This document shows positions 9,320 through 17,743 of a stretch of 64,000 nt of DNA, piece after piece; position 1 is the stretch's first letter, and the number at the start of each line of letters is the position of its first letter. The notes beneath the pieces are model-generated. The model did not search any database, had not been told where the DNA came from, and saw nothing but the letters and a program-made list of their open reading frames with translations. A program made the position numbers and the translations under genes. This DNA comes from an uncultured Porphyromonas sp. (lineage in GTDB: Bacteria > Bacteroidota > Bacteroidia > Bacteroidales > Porphyromonadaceae), in NCBI GenBank assembly GCA_900539765.1, contig UQDF01000003.1:1-64000 (forward strand), read 5' to 3'.

Positions 9320-9445
9320 GTGACCTCCTACGTAGGTAATACGAAGGATCCTTTTCGCAGATACACGTCGTTTGTGACCTCCGCAGGAGGTGATACGAAG
9401 GATCCATATTGCGAATACACATCGTTCGTGACCTCCGCAGGAGGT
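9320..9445 (+). repeat. 54-base tandem repeat, three units
   Basis: Units begin at 9320, 9374 and 9428, exactly 54 bases apart, each starting GTGACCTCC with an inner palindrome (ACCTCCGCAGGAGGT). A fourth partial unit begins at 9599. The period is a multiple of three, so several frames stay open on both strands, but the repeats read as low-complexity and are judged non-coding. Confidence 0.85.
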
Positions 9446-9459
9446 CAGACGAATCATAG

Positions 9460-9536
9460 CCCCCAGTCGAAGGGCGTAGCCCGAACGACTGGGGGAATAA
9501 GACGTCGCCCATTGATCGACCCCTTGTGGGTCGGAC
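9460..9536 (-). repeat. Palindromic repeat unit, copy 2 (inverted)
   Basis: The 36-base palindrome at 9460-9495 is the reverse complement of copy 1 with one base change. It is followed by the conserved tail CGTCGCCCATTGATCGACC and the hairpin CGACCCCTTGTGGGTCGGA. Confidence 0.85.
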
Positions 9537-9598
9537 GAAAAAGCCAACGTCTAGGATCCGACCTCCCAAAAGACCTATCTCACAGATACACGTCGTTT

Positions 9599-9711
9599 GT
9601 GACCTCCGCAGGAGGTCAGACGAATCATAGCCCCCAGTCGGAGGGCATAGCCCGAACGACTGGGGGTACAAGACATCGCCCATTGATCGACCCCTTGTGG
9701 GTCGGACTAGG
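9599..9711 (-). repeat. 54-base partial unit plus palindromic repeat copy 3 (inverted)
   Basis: Begins with the GTGACCTCC unit at 9599, then the palindrome at 9631-9666 and the tail with the GTGGGTCGGACTAGGAAC end. The segment 9599-9706 is nearly identical to 9428-9536, so a block of about 110 bases has been duplicated. Confidence 0.85.
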
Positions 9712-9906
9712 AACAGCAAACACATTTGACTCGATCGAGGGGACGATAAACTGGCGACCTGTCGAGCCACACGGCTAGTTCTAGTCAGAGGGTCTCATTA
9801 CAGCGGAATACTCACAAGATATGCGGGATTGCGGGATCTAGGGTAATTGATGTGGTCAACCTTCTTTTTTACTACCTTTGATAAACAATCGAGTCTAGAG
9901 CGATAT

Positions 9907-10110
9907 ATGTTTTACGAGTTAATCAAAGAGGCCGGCGATGCCTAGTGGGCACAGTCCGACTGCCCCTGTCAGCCATTTCTACAGTACATCTTGGAGCGGG
10001 ACAAGCTACGTGATGCGCAGATAGAAACTATACGCCACTACCTTTACCTCAAGGTAGCACACGACAGTAAGCCTCTATATCAGATATTTACCGAGACCTT
10101 CCGATCGTAG
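9907..10110 (+). pseudogene. N-terminal remnant of a DEAD/DEAH (type III R-like) helicase
   Basis: Reading from ATG 9907 gives 12 residues (MFYELIKEAGDA), an in-frame TAG at 9943-9945, then 54 further residues beginning WAQSDCPCQPF, containing LRDAQIETIRHYLYLKVAHD and ending at TAG 10108-10110. The combined sequence resembles, from memory, the N-terminus of large Bacteroidota helicases annotated as type III restriction subunit R. Everything downstream of about residue 67 is missing; the transposase ATG begins six bases after the second stop. It is interpreted as a gene broken both by a nonsense change and by loss of its 3' part. Recoding of the TAG is possible but unsupported. Confidence 0.6.
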
Positions 10111-10115
10111 ACGTT

Positions 10116-10565
10116 ATGAGTACAGATAATTATATCTCACTTTATTATCACCTCGTCTTCTCAACGAAGGAGCGGAAGCCGTCTATCCGCCCTGATATAC
10201 AGGAGCGCCTATATGCCTACATACAGGCTTGTACCAAAGCTGGATCCTACTCTGTTATAAATGTAAATGGGATGACGGATCATATCCACATCTTACTGGT
10301 TGCTTATTCAGGAGAGTTTGTTGTCTCACACTTTGTCCGAGAGATCAAGAAGTCGACCAATAAGTTCCTAAATACAGAGGTAAGTACACGTGGATCTTTC
10401 GCTTGGCAAGAGGGGTACTTTGCGAGTACAGTAAGCCGTCGGGATGTCGTAGCTATTAGCTCCTATATTGATCGTCAAAAAGAGCATCACGGCAAGCTGG
10501 GCTTTGAGAAAGAATTAACAATGATATTTGGATTAGATGCAGCTCAAGACGAGTCATACTCGTAA
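10116..10565 (+). CDS. tnpA: IS200/REP-associated (RAYT-like) Y1 transposase
   Basis: 149-residue single-strand DNA transposase of the HUH class. The HUH motif is HIH at residues 56-58, and the catalytic tyrosine is Y117 in SSYIDRQKEHH, a tail pattern (YIxxQxxHH) typical of the REP-associated branch of IS200/IS605 TnpA. YYHLVFSTKERKP at 10-22 is the usual family start. Length is normal, and the catalytic residues are intact, so the protein may be active. No TnpB/Fanzor-like partner is present. Four copies of a GC-rich palindrome lie on both sides, and flanking genes are truncated, which fits a REP-type element mobilised by this protein (inference). Confidence 0.9.
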   Translation: MSTDNYISLYYHLVFSTKERKPSIRPDIQERLYAYIQACTKAGSYSVINVNGMTDHIHILLVAYSGEFVVSHFVREIKKSTNKFLNTEVSTRGSFAWQEGYFASTVSRRDVVAISSYIDRQKEHHGKLGFEKELTMIFGLDAAQDESYS

Positions 10566-10698
10566 GTCCGACCTCCCACGAGGGGAGGTCGTTATGCGGG
10601 GCGTACCCATCGGTACCCCCAGTCGTTCGGGGCTACGCCCTCCGACTGGGGGGACAAAACGTCGCCCATCGATCGACCCCTTGTGGGTCGGACTAGGA
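10566..10698 (+). repeat. Palindromic repeat unit, copy 4 (forward), downstream of tnpA
   Basis: Repeats the copy 1 block: the GACCTCCC/GGGGAGGTC hairpin, the palindrome at 10616-10652 (one extra G in the loop side), the CGTCGCCCATCGATCGACC tail and GTGGGTCGGACTAGGAAC. It starts one base after the tnpA stop codon. After it, 10699-10785 holds no gene. Confidence 0.85.
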
Positions 10699-10785
10699 AC
10701 TTGCTGGGAAACGGCAAGAGGGAGCGCCTTGGCTATGCTCTTTACTAGCGAACGACCTTGAAGGAGGTGATCCCTTCGCTAGCCC

Positions 10786-11025
10786 TCACGGCGATGATAA
10801 GCCATCGAGTGTGCCGAGGTCGGCATCGTTGAGGACGCCCCGGACAAGAAGTGTCTCTACGCTCGTACTGCTCGCCAGCTGATCGGCTAGTGTACCAGCC
10901 TCTGTGATCGTCACCTCTAGACGTGTCTCTTGAGCCAAGATCCTCTGTGAAGTGAAGAGGAAAAGGCTCCACGCCATAATCAGAGCTAAGATCCTAGCTC
11001 TAGATAGGAGTATTTGTCTCGTCAT
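10786..11025 (-). pseudogene. Truncated N-terminus of a secreted leucine-rich-type surface protein
   Basis: 79 codons from ATG 11025. There is a signal peptide (hydrophobic core about 10-28, cleavage after ILAQ near 32), then LEVTITEAGTLADQL and SVETLLVRGVLNDADLGTLDGL. This is the typical opening of Bacteroidota secreted leucine-rich-repeat proteins. The frame stops right where the first repeat should begin, and no continuing repeats are seen in other frames before the palindrome block at 10698. It has a TACCTTTG box upstream, so it may still be transcribed. It is read as a gene decapitated from the 3' side. A real short secreted peptide cannot be excluded. Confidence 0.55.
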
Positions 11026-11095
11026 AATTATAGTGGTTTAGTTAATTGGTGACACGACTACAGGTATAGCAACGCAGGCTATGCCTCTCATGAGC

Positions 11096-11103
11096 CAAAG
11101 GTA
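11096..11103 (-). promoter_or_regulatory. TACCTTTG -7 box upstream of the truncated surface-protein gene
   Basis: Matches TAnnTTTG on the minus strand, 71 bases from the ATG at 11025. TTTA near 11124-11127 could be a poor -33 element. Confidence 0.4.
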
Positions 11104-11230
11104 CACTTTATTTTCATTCAGTAAAGGTACCCTTACACAACCACTAATCTCTATCTTGAGGTGCTGGAAGGCAACAGTGACACAAGATAGACTGGATCTC
11201 TCATGCTTCGATACGACTTTGCTACAGAAG

Positions 11231-11405
11231 AGGTAGATCCCCACGTGGCTATTCTCAAACCTCCACGTGGCAAATAAAAAATGCCTACGTAGGGACGAAA
11301 TGAAACTTCGGAGGAATCAAATGAAACTTCGGAGGAAATGATTCGCGCCTACGTAGAGAATAAAAAATAGCCACGTGGGAAACGTAAAATCTCCACGTGG
11401 CTATC
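11231..11405 (+). repeat. CACGTG-rich intergenic repeat element, copy A
   Basis: Layout: two CCACGTGG boxes (11241 and 11263), a CCTACGTAGG box, then two direct copies of ATGAAACTTCGGAGGAA (11299 and 11320), then CCTACGTAG, and two more CCACGTGG boxes (11371 and 11393). It is therefore nested and roughly symmetric. Full copies recur at 31143 and 52371. Bases 11406-11620 after it hold no recognisable gene. Confidence 0.85.
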
Positions 11406-11620
11406 CTGTTTTATAGTCTCATTTGATAAGAATGCACCAGCCTTGAGTCCCTCCCAGATCCTTAAAATAGGAATTAGCCCTTTTAGGGATCGTATCACAA
11501 CAACTTCTAAAGCACAGTCATACCCACTAGTTATATAGAAGCAATAATAAAGAAACTCGACTCACACATCATTAAAGATTAGCCCAAAGCAGCCCCCCCA
11601 ACAACACATCGAGAAATGAC

Positions 11621-11660
11621 AAGAGGGAGCGCCGAGCCTATGCTCGACACTCCCTCTCTT
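11621..11660 (-). terminator. Hairpin at the end of the ribosomal protein cluster
   Basis: GAGGGAG (11623-11629) pairs with CTCCCTC (11651-11657), with further pairing inside. It lies about 120 bases after the rplQ stop on the minus strand and is followed by CTTGTCATTT on that strand. Confidence 0.5.
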
Positions 11661-11781
11661 ATTGTTACTCTGAGCTAAGACGAGTAGAGGGGCTCTGATC
11701 AGCCCTCACACGCTACATAGAGTCTCTCCACATGGGTGGTGAACTATGTAGCTGTGTCTCGTCCACGCTCCTAGTGAGCTA

Positions 11782-12276
11782 CTACTCCTGTGCTGTCTCC
11801 TCGGTAGCTGGAGCCTCCTGCTGGGCAGCTGCCTTAGCAGATCCGCCACCACGACGTGAACGACGGGTGCGCTTCTTGCCATCGCTCTTAGGAGCAGAGG
11901 CGCTCTTGGTGATGTTGTCGTTGAAGTCTACGAGCTCGATAAAGCACATAGAGGCGTTGTCGCCAAGACGTAGTCCAGTACGTAGGATGCGGGTATAACC
12001 TCCAGGGCGATCACCGACCTTGTCGATGACGGGGCCATAGAGCTCCTTGACGGCCTCCTTGTCACGCAGGTAGCTGAAGGCTAGACGACGAGATGCGGTG
12101 GTGTCGTTTTTTGCCGCAGTGATGATAGGCTCGACAAACTTGCGCAGTTCCTTAGCCTTGGCCACTGTCGTATTGATCCGCTTGTGCATAATGAGCGAGC
12201 TAGCCATATTAGCAAGCATAGCCTCACGATGCGCCTTAGAGCGGCCTAGATGGTTGAATTTCTTATTGTGTCTCAT
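11782..12276 (-). CDS. rplQ: 50S ribosomal protein L17
   Basis: Large-subunit protein near the exit tunnel. Residues 1-120 are the conserved L17 core ([17 protein letters not shown] at the start). The last 40 or so form a Lys/Arg/Gly then Ala/Glu-rich tail, making the protein 164 residues, longer than the roughly 120 of many bacteria. Such tails are known in Bacteroidota. It is the last gene of the cluster, 8 bases after rpoA, with a hairpin terminator further on. Confidence 0.96.
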   Translation of the reverse strand: MRHNKKFNHLGRSKAHREAMLANMASSLIMHKRINTTVAKAKELRKFVEPIITAAKNDTTASRRLAFSYLRDKEAVKELYGPVIDKVGDRPGGYTRILRTGLRLGDNASMCFIELVDFNDNITKSASAPKSDGKKRTRRSRRGGGSAKAAAQQEAPATEETAQE

Positions 12277-12284
12277 AAGAGGGA

Positions 12285-13277
12285 TTAATCATTATCTAAT
12301 CTATAGGGTGTGAGATCCATATCAAAGTCTAGATCCTGATCTGCTAAGAACTGCTCGATCTCTACGAGTGACTTCTTGCCGAAGTTCTTGATCTTCAAGA
12401 GCTCGTCACGATCTCGAGCCAGCAGGTCTGCAATGGTGGAGATGCCCGCAGCCTTGAGACAGTTGAGCGCACGGACAGAGAGGTCTGTCGTAGCTAGGTC
12501 TGTCATCAACTTGGCACGAACCTTCATCACCTGATTGTCTAAGATCTGCTCAGGCTCCTCCTCGGGGAGCTCGACCTCAAACTCCTTGTCGGTGAAGAGT
12601 GCAAAGTGCGAGATCAAGATCATCGCAGCCTGACGTAGCGCCTCACGTGGGTGTATGGTGCCGTCAGTCTCAATCTCTAGGACGAGCTTCTCATAGTCGG
12701 TACGCTGATCTACACGATACGCCTCGGTGGTCTGATTGACCTTGCGGATCGGGGTGTAGATACCATCGATGGGGAGCGTATTGACGGGATCGTCCTCGCG
12801 GCGGTTCTCCTCGGAGACGACGTAGCCACGTCCCTTGTTGATGCGTATCTCTATGGTGAAGTCTGCGTCTTCAGCTAGATTGCAGATGACGAGGTCGGGG
12901 TTTTGCACCTTGTAGCTGGTCAAGACCTGATTGAGGTCACCTGCCTGAAAGGTGTTACGACCTGTGACATGGAGCGTGATCGTCTCCTCCTGAGGATCCT
13001 CTACGGCAGCCTTGAATCTGATCTGCTTGAGGTTGAGTATGATATGGGTTACATCTTCCAATACCCCTGGAATAGTAGCAAATTCATGCTCTACACCTTC
13101 GATACGGATAGAAGCTATTGCATACCCCTCTAGCGATGAGAGGAGGATGCGCCGCAAGGCGTTGCCAATAGTCATAGCATAGCCTGGCTCTAGAGGCTTA
13201 AATTCAAACTTGGCGTAGTGATCCGAAGCGTCCAGCATGAGGACGCTGTCAGGTTGTTGAAATGCTAATATTGCCAT
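12285..13277 (-). CDS. rpoA: RNA polymerase alpha subunit
   Basis: Alpha subunit that dimerises to nucleate RNA polymerase assembly. 330 residues: N-terminal assembly domain (about 1-230, with [18 protein letters not shown] near 33-50) and C-terminal DNA/regulator-binding helix-hairpin-helix domain (about 250-325, with [16 protein letters not shown]). Normal length. It sits between rpsD and rplQ, the usual place in the alpha operon, with 12- and 8-base spacers. Confidence 0.98.
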   Translation of the reverse strand: MAILAFQQPDSVLMLDASDHYAKFEFKPLEPGYAMTIGNALRRILLSSLEGYAIASIRIEGVEHEFATIPGVLEDVTHIILNLKQIRFKAAVEDPQEETITLHVTGRNTFQAGDLNQVLTSYKVQNPDLVICNLAEDADFTIEIRINKGRGYVVSEENRREDDPVNTLPIDGIYTPIRKVNQTTEAYRVDQRTDYEKLVLEIETDGTIHPREALRQAAMILISHFALFTDKEFEVELPEEEPEQILDNQVMKVRAKLMTDLATTDLSVRALNCLKAAGISTIADLLARDRDELLKIKNFGKKSLVEIEQFLADQDLDFDMDLTPYRLDND

Positions 13278-13289
13278 AGAGTTAGAGGG

Positions 13290-13895
13290 TTACTTAGAAT
13301 ACAATTCGACGATGAGCTGCTCCTTGATGGGCTCGGGGATCTCCTCACGTGTAGGAACGTTGAGGAACTTGCCACTGTAGGTGCGTGCATCCCACTCTAG
13401 CCAAGGATACTTGCTGTGATTGTACCCAGCGAGAGAGTCTGCAATGACCTCCATAGACTTATCACGCTCGCGTACGCCGACGATCTGTCCAGGCTTGAGC
13501 GTGTAGGAGGGGATGTTGACCACCTCTCCATCGACGACGATGTGACGGTGCGAGACGAGCTGACGTGCAGCAGCACGCGTGGGAGCGATGCCTAGACGGA
13601 AGACAACGTTGTCTAGACGAGACTCGAGGAGTTGTAGAAGTACCTCACCAGTGATGCCTGAGGAGCGCTGTGCCTTCTCAAAGAGATTGCGGAACTGACG
13701 CTCTAGAACCCCATAGGTGTACTTGGCCATCTGCTTCTCGCGGAGCTGGAGTGCATACTCGCTCTGCTTACGACGACGACTATTGCCGTGCTGACCTGGG
13801 GGGTAGTTTTTCTTGCTTAGGACTTTGTCTGCACCAAAGATGGGCTCACCAAACTTTCGTGCGATCTTGGACTTAGGACCAATATATCTTGCCAT
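13290..13895 (-). CDS. rpsD: 30S ribosomal protein S4
   Basis: Primary 16S rRNA-binding protein and, in many bacteria, the translational repressor of the alpha operon. 201 residues: an N-terminal domain without the zinc-binding cysteines (a C-minus S4) and an S4 RNA-binding domain around 92-155 ([20 protein letters not shown]). It is separated from rpsK by 418 non-coding bases, whereas nearly all other genes here are close-packed. Confidence 0.97.
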   Translation of the reverse strand: MARYIGPKSKIARKFGEPIFGADKVLSKKNYPPGQHGNSRRRKQSEYALQLREKQMAKYTYGVLERQFRNLFEKAQRSSGITGEVLLQLLESRLDNVVFRLGIAPTRAAARQLVSHRHIVVDGEVVNIPSYTLKPGQIVGVRERDKSMEVIADSLAGYNHSKYPWLEWDARTYSGKFLNVPTREEIPEPIKEQLIVELYSK

Positions 13896-14313
13896 TGTTC
13901 TATTTCATTTTAATGCTACTCCATACATCTGCTCTACAGGATGCTCGAGAGGCGCACTGCCTCTCTCTGCTGTGTCGTGGTCGATGCTGGGATCATATCT
14001 CAAGTAGTAAGTCTAGAAGTGACGGCGCATATAGAGCAGCCGCGATGCGATTAGAATAAGAGGGAAAGTAAAATGAGCAACCGCATCAATCTCACACTAC
14101 GTCTGTCGACTTACAGAGTCACTATCTTGAGTCTATGTCTGAGCTAAGACCTATCTGTGGAGCTTGCTATGCGCGACTGGCACCAAGGACTGACTATGCA
14201 GTCTATCTGTAGATAAGTCGTGACGGAGTCTTGTTGTAGACTCGCCAGACTATCTCCACAAGTGGGGTGCGAGCGCTCTATAGGTGTAGCTGTGATCTCT
14301 AATCTTGTAGCAA
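13896..14313. other. 418-base non-coding gap between rpsK and rpsD
   Basis: No start codon with a plausible protein, no known RNA and no TAnnTTTG box was found on either strand. The stretch lies inside an otherwise compact operon and, on the minus strand, forms the leader of rpsD-rpoA-rplQ. An S4 target site for autoregulation could lie here, but no specific fold was recognised. Confidence 0.5.
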
Positions 14314-14700
14314 CTAGACCTTACGTCTCTTAGGAGGACGACATCCGTTGTGTGGCATTGGTGTGACGTCGATGATCTCAGTCACCTCAATACCAGCACC
14401 ATGGATGGTACGGATAGCGGACTCACGACCATTACCAGGTCCCTTGACATAAGCCTTGACCTTGCGTAGCCCCAGATCGTATGCTGTCTTAGCGCAGTCT
14501 TGAGCTGCGAGCTGAGCTGCATAGGGTGTATTCTTCTTAGAGCTACGGAATCCCATCTTACCAGCTGATGACCAGCTGATGACCTGACCCTCACTATTGG
14601 TAAGGGTGATGATGATGTTATTGAAAGAAGAGTGTATGTGCGCCTGCCCCTGGGCATCGACCTTGACTGCTCTCTTTTTTGTTACGGTTTTCTTTGCCAT
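14314..14700 (-). CDS. rpsK: 30S ribosomal protein S11
   Basis: Small-subunit platform protein contacting the E-site codon region. 128 residues with the conserved [15 protein letters not shown] (about 21-35) and the C-terminal [11 protein letters not shown]. Normal length. It is 12 bases after rpsM. Confidence 0.97.
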   Translation of the reverse strand: MAKKTVTKKRAVKVDAQGQAHIHSSFNNIIITLTNSEGQVISWSSAGKMGFRSSKKNTPYAAQLAAQDCAKTAYDLGLRKVKAYVKGPGNGRESAIRTIHGAGIEVTEIIDVTPMPHNGCRPPKRRKV

Positions 14701-14712
14701 AAGGTGGTTTTA

Positions 14713-15093
14713 TTACTTAGTTGCCTTCTTCTTACCAGCGACTGTCTTGCGCTTACCCTTACGTGTGCGGGCATTATTCTTAGTACTCTGACCACGTAGT
14801 GGGAGTCCTATACGATGCCTGATGCCTCGGTAGCAGCCGATGTCCATGAGACGCTTGATGTTGAGCTGTGTCTCGCTACGTAGATCACCCTCGACTTTGT
14901 AGCCACTGGAGATCTGCTCACGGATAGCTGCAGCCTGCTCATCTGTCCAATCCTGGACCTTAATGTTGCGATCGACTCCTGCAGCATCCAAGATGCGAGC
15001 AGCACTGCTACGACCTATACCATATATATAGGTCAAGGCTATCTCACCTCTCTTGTTTTGCGGCAGATCGACGCCGACGATTCTTATTGCCAT
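14713..15093 (-). CDS. rpsM: 30S ribosomal protein S13
   Basis: Head protein of the small subunit that contacts the P-site tRNA and forms bridges to L5. 126 residues starting [20 protein letters not shown], with the helix-two-turn-helix around 15-60 and a basic tail ending [14 protein letters not shown]. Its order after rpmJ is the standard one. Confidence 0.97.
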   Translation of the reverse strand: MAIRIVGVDLPQNKRGEIALTYIYGIGRSSAARILDAAGVDRNIKVQDWTDEQAAAIREQISSGYKVEGDLRSETQLNIKRLMDIGCYRGIRHRIGLPLRGQSTKNNARTRKGKRKTVAGKKKATK

Positions 15094-15178
15094 ACTCTAT
15101 ATACTGTGTGATGTTTGTTGCGTGATAAGCTGACTCCCCCCTCATCTTTGGATGATGAGCGGAGCGTCATCCCTAAGA

Positions 15179-15295
15179 TCATCCTTGACGCTGCTTGAAC
15201 TTAGGATTCTTCTTATTGATGATGTACAGACGACCTTTGCGTCTGACAATCTTGCAGTCTTCTGATCGCTTTTTGATTGATGCTCTGACTTTCAT
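15179..15295 (-). CDS. rpmJ: 50S ribosomal protein L36 (zinc-free form)
   Basis: A 38-residue protein found by reading the minus strand from ATG 15295: it starts [15 protein letters not shown] and ends NPKFKQRQG. The usual zinc ligands (CxxC and later Cys/His) are mostly replaced (SEDC, NKKNPKF), so this is the zinc-independent form common in Bacteroidota. It lies between infA and rpsM as expected. Confidence 0.95.
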   Translation of the reverse strand: MKVRASIKKRSEDCKIVRRKGRLYIINKKNPKFKQRQG

Positions 15296-15330
15296 AGTAT
15301 GCTCTTATTCTGATTGTCGCTATGACTTTG

Positions 15331-15549
15331 TTACTTGTATCTATAGGAGATACGACCACGTGTGAGGTCGTACGGAGACATCTCTACCTTGACTTTGTCT
15401 CCTGGCAGTATACGGATGAAGTGCATACGCATCTTGCCCGATATGTGTGCCGTGATGATATGCCCGTTTTGGAGCTGTACCTTGAACATAGCATTGCTCA
15501 ATGCCTCGAGGACGACTCCATCCTGTTCAATAGCAGTTTGTTTAGCCAT
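15331..15549 (-). CDS. infA: Translation initiation factor IF-1
   Basis: 72-residue OB-fold protein that occupies the A site during initiation. It starts [13 protein letters not shown] and carries the conserved [18 protein letters not shown] (about 36-53) and [12 protein letters not shown] end. It starts one base after the map stop codon, so it is probably translationally coupled. Confidence 0.97.
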   Translation of the reverse strand: MAKQTAIEQDGVVLEALSNAMFKVQLQNGHIITAHISGKMRMHFIRILPGDKVKVEMSPYDLTRGRISYRYK

Positions 15550-15550
15550 A

Positions 15551-16342
15551 TTAAAACTCTCGTGTGCCTAATGCTTCTTTGATATACTCGTATGTAGATA
15601 AGATCTGCGGATCTTGCCCATCGGGCATGATAGCTATGCAGTGCTCAAAGTGCGCTGCGGGCTTGCCGTCGTGCGTACGGACGGTCCACCCGTCGGACTC
15701 GAAGACGATCTTACGTCGTCCCATTGTCACCATAGGCTCGATGCAGATACACATACCTGCTCGAAGCTTGGGACCAAATCCTGGATGACCATAGTTGGGG
15801 ACGTTGGGATCTTCGTGCATCTCATGCCCGATACCATGTCCCACGAGCTCACGGACGATGCCATAGCCCTGTGCCTCACAGTGACGCTGGACTGCCGCCC
15901 CAATATGCCCGACATAATGCCCCTCGACAGCTTGCTTGATACCTAGATAGAGTGAGTCACGAGTGACCGTCAGCAGACGCTCTACCTCGGGATCGATCTC
16001 CCCTACCGCAAAGGTGTAAGCACTATCTCCCGTAAAGCCGTTGATATGCGTACCGCAATCTACGGAGATGATGTCTCCCTCACGCAGTATCTCGCGATCT
16101 GAAGGGATGCCATGCACCACGTGATCATTGATCGAGGTACAGATGCTGGCTGGGAAGCCGCCATAACCTAAGAACGCAGGAGTAGCTCCGTGATCACATA
16201 TAAACGTATAGGCGATCGTGTCTAGCTGCTTAGTGGTAACCCCAGGAGCGATGTGCTTTGCCACCTCTCCCAAGGTCTCTCCAACGAGTCTGTTGGCCAC
16301 ACGCATCAGCTCTATCTCCTCGGATGTCTTTAGGTAAATCAT
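15551..16342 (-). CDS. map: Methionine aminopeptidase, type I
   Basis: Removes the initiator methionine from nascent proteins in the cytosol. 263 residues; all five metal ligands are visible (D95, D106, H169, E202, E233) together with the substrate-binding H77, in the spacing of E. coli Map. The secY-map-infA order is common outside the Proteobacteria. There is no N-terminal extension, so it is type Ia. Confidence 0.97.
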   Translation of the reverse strand: MIYLKTSEEIELMRVANRLVGETLGEVAKHIAPGVTTKQLDTIAYTFICDHGATPAFLGYGGFPASICTSINDHVVHGIPSDREILREGDIISVDCGTHINGFTGDSAYTFAVGEIDPEVERLLTVTRDSLYLGIKQAVEGHYVGHIGAAVQRHCEAQGYGIVRELVGHGIGHEMHEDPNVPNYGHPGFGPKLRAGMCICIEPMVTMGRRKIVFESDGWTVRTHDGKPAAHFEHCIAIMPDGQDPQILSTYEYIKEALGTREF

Positions 16343-16385
16343 CTATCTGAATAAAATCAAATGAAACAACGCTACCTGTGGAGTA

Positions 16386-17732
16386 TCAATATGCTGATAC
16401 CGATCCCGTACGTCCCTTGATACGTCCACTCTTGAGTAGACCATCGTAGTGACGCATCAAGAGGTGACTCTCGACTTGCTGTAGCGTATCTAGGACGACA
16501 CCTACGAGAATGAGCAGTGATGTACCTCCAAAGAACTGTGCAAACGCCGAGCTGATACCCAGTATCTGAGCAAAGGCTGGCATGATAGCTACTAGTGCGA
16601 GGAAGAGTGCTCCTGGCAGGGTGATACGATCCATGATACCATCGAGGTAGTCTCGCGTGTTACGTCCAGGCTTGACGCCTGGGATAAATCCATTGTTGCG
16701 CTTGAGGTCGTCGGCCATCTGTGTGGGGTTGATCGTAATCGCCGTATAGAAATAGGTGAAAAGGATGATCAACGTAGCAAAGATGAAGTTGTACCAGAAG
16801 CTTGTATTGTCTGACAATACCTGGATGAAGCGAGAGGGCGTACCATCACCTCCTGTGAAGTAGCTAGCGAGTGAGATAGGTATAAACATGATCGCCTGAG
16901 CGAAGATGATAGGCATCACGTTGGCAGCATTCACCTTAAGCGGGATATACTGGCGTGCGCCACCATACTGCTTATTCCCCACTACACGCTTGGCATACTG
17001 CACAGGAACCTTGCGCGTACCCTGTACTAGCAGGATAGCTCCTGCAGTGACGAACAGTAAGAATACGATCTCGGCGAGAAATGCCACAAGTCCTCCCGAT
17101 GAACTGATGAGACGATAGTTAAACTCAGCTATCAGCGCATGAGGTAGACGAGCGATAATACCGATAAGAATGATGAATGAGATACCATTGCCGACACCCT
17201 TGTCTGTAATGCGCTCACCGAGCCAAAGGACAAACATACTGCCCGCAGCTAGTATGACGGTAGCAAATACACGATACATGAAGCCCGAAGGTAGGGATGC
17301 TCCAGCAGCGCGTAGCTGCATATCTAGATTCAACAGATAGGCAGGAGCCTGGATCAATAGGATCAGCACCGTCAGGTAGCGTGTCCACTGATTGATCTTG
17401 CGTCGTCCGCTCTCACCCTCTCTCTGCATCTTCTGCATAGAGGGGATGATGATCGCTGCCAGCTGCATAACGATACTTGCCGAGATGTAAGGCATGATAC
17501 CTAGAGCAAATATCGAAGCATTGGAGAAAGCTCCTCCCGAAAACATGTTGAGCAGTGCCATCAGACCTTCACTAGTCTGATTGGCTAGACTGGTCAGTGT
17601 ATCGGGGTTGACTCCTGGCAATACGACGAAGCTACCTAGTCGGTATATGACCACATACAGGATGGTGATGAGAATTCGCTTACGCAGATCCTCGATCTTC
17701 CATATATTCTTAATTGTATCTACTAACCGCAT
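16386..17732 (-). CDS. secY: Protein translocase subunit SecY
   Basis: Channel-forming subunit of the Sec translocon in the inner membrane. 448 residues with about ten hydrophobic segments, starting with the MRLVDTIKNIWKIEDLRKRILIT amphipathic region; the plug region follows TM1 and the conserved cytosolic PGxRPGxxTxxYL-like motif appears as VKPGRNTRDYLDGI (about 352-365). It follows rplO by 11 bases, as in most spc operons. Confidence 0.97.
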   Translation of the reverse strand: MRLVDTIKNIWKIEDLRKRILITILYVVIYRLGSFVVLPGVNPDTLTSLANQTSEGLMALLNMFSGGAFSNASIFALGIMPYISASIVMQLAAIIIPSMQKMQREGESGRRKINQWTRYLTVLILLIQAPAYLLNLDMQLRAAGASLPSGFMYRVFATVILAAGSMFVLWLGERITDKGVGNGISFIILIGIIARLPHALIAEFNYRLISSSGGLVAFLAEIVFLLFVTAGAILLVQGTRKVPVQYAKRVVGNKQYGGARQYIPLKVNAANVMPIIFAQAIMFIPISLASYFTGGDGTPSRFIQVLSDNTSFWYNFIFATLIILFTYFYTAITINPTQMADDLKRNNGFIPGVKPGRNTRDYLDGIMDRITLPGALFLALVAIMPAFAQILGISSAFAQFFGGTSLLILVGVVLDTLQQVESHLLMRHYDGLLKSGRIKGRTGSVSAY

Positions 17733-17743
17733 ATCAGCTTATC

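Noticed and set aside
9320..9706. CRISPR array
   Set aside because: The repeats are contiguous tandem units or palindromes rather than short repeats separated by unique spacers, and no cas gene is present in the window.
9191..9778. A 195-codon plus-strand frame, with overlapping long frames on the other strand, through the repeat patch
   Set aside because: The frames stay open because the repeat period is a multiple of three. The translation is repeated low-complexity sequence with no start context or known domain.
10760..10773. AAGGAGGTGATCC, the complement of the 3' end of 16S rRNA
   Set aside because: Only 13 bases match; the flanks are unlike rRNA, so it is probably chance or a ribosome-binding-like string.
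11038..11244. A 68-codon minus-strand frame sharing QHLKIEIS with one at 30948-31199
   Set aside because: The shared peptide is explained by the repeat that surrounds the CACGTG elements (TTGAGGTGCTGG region); neither frame has a credible start or domain.
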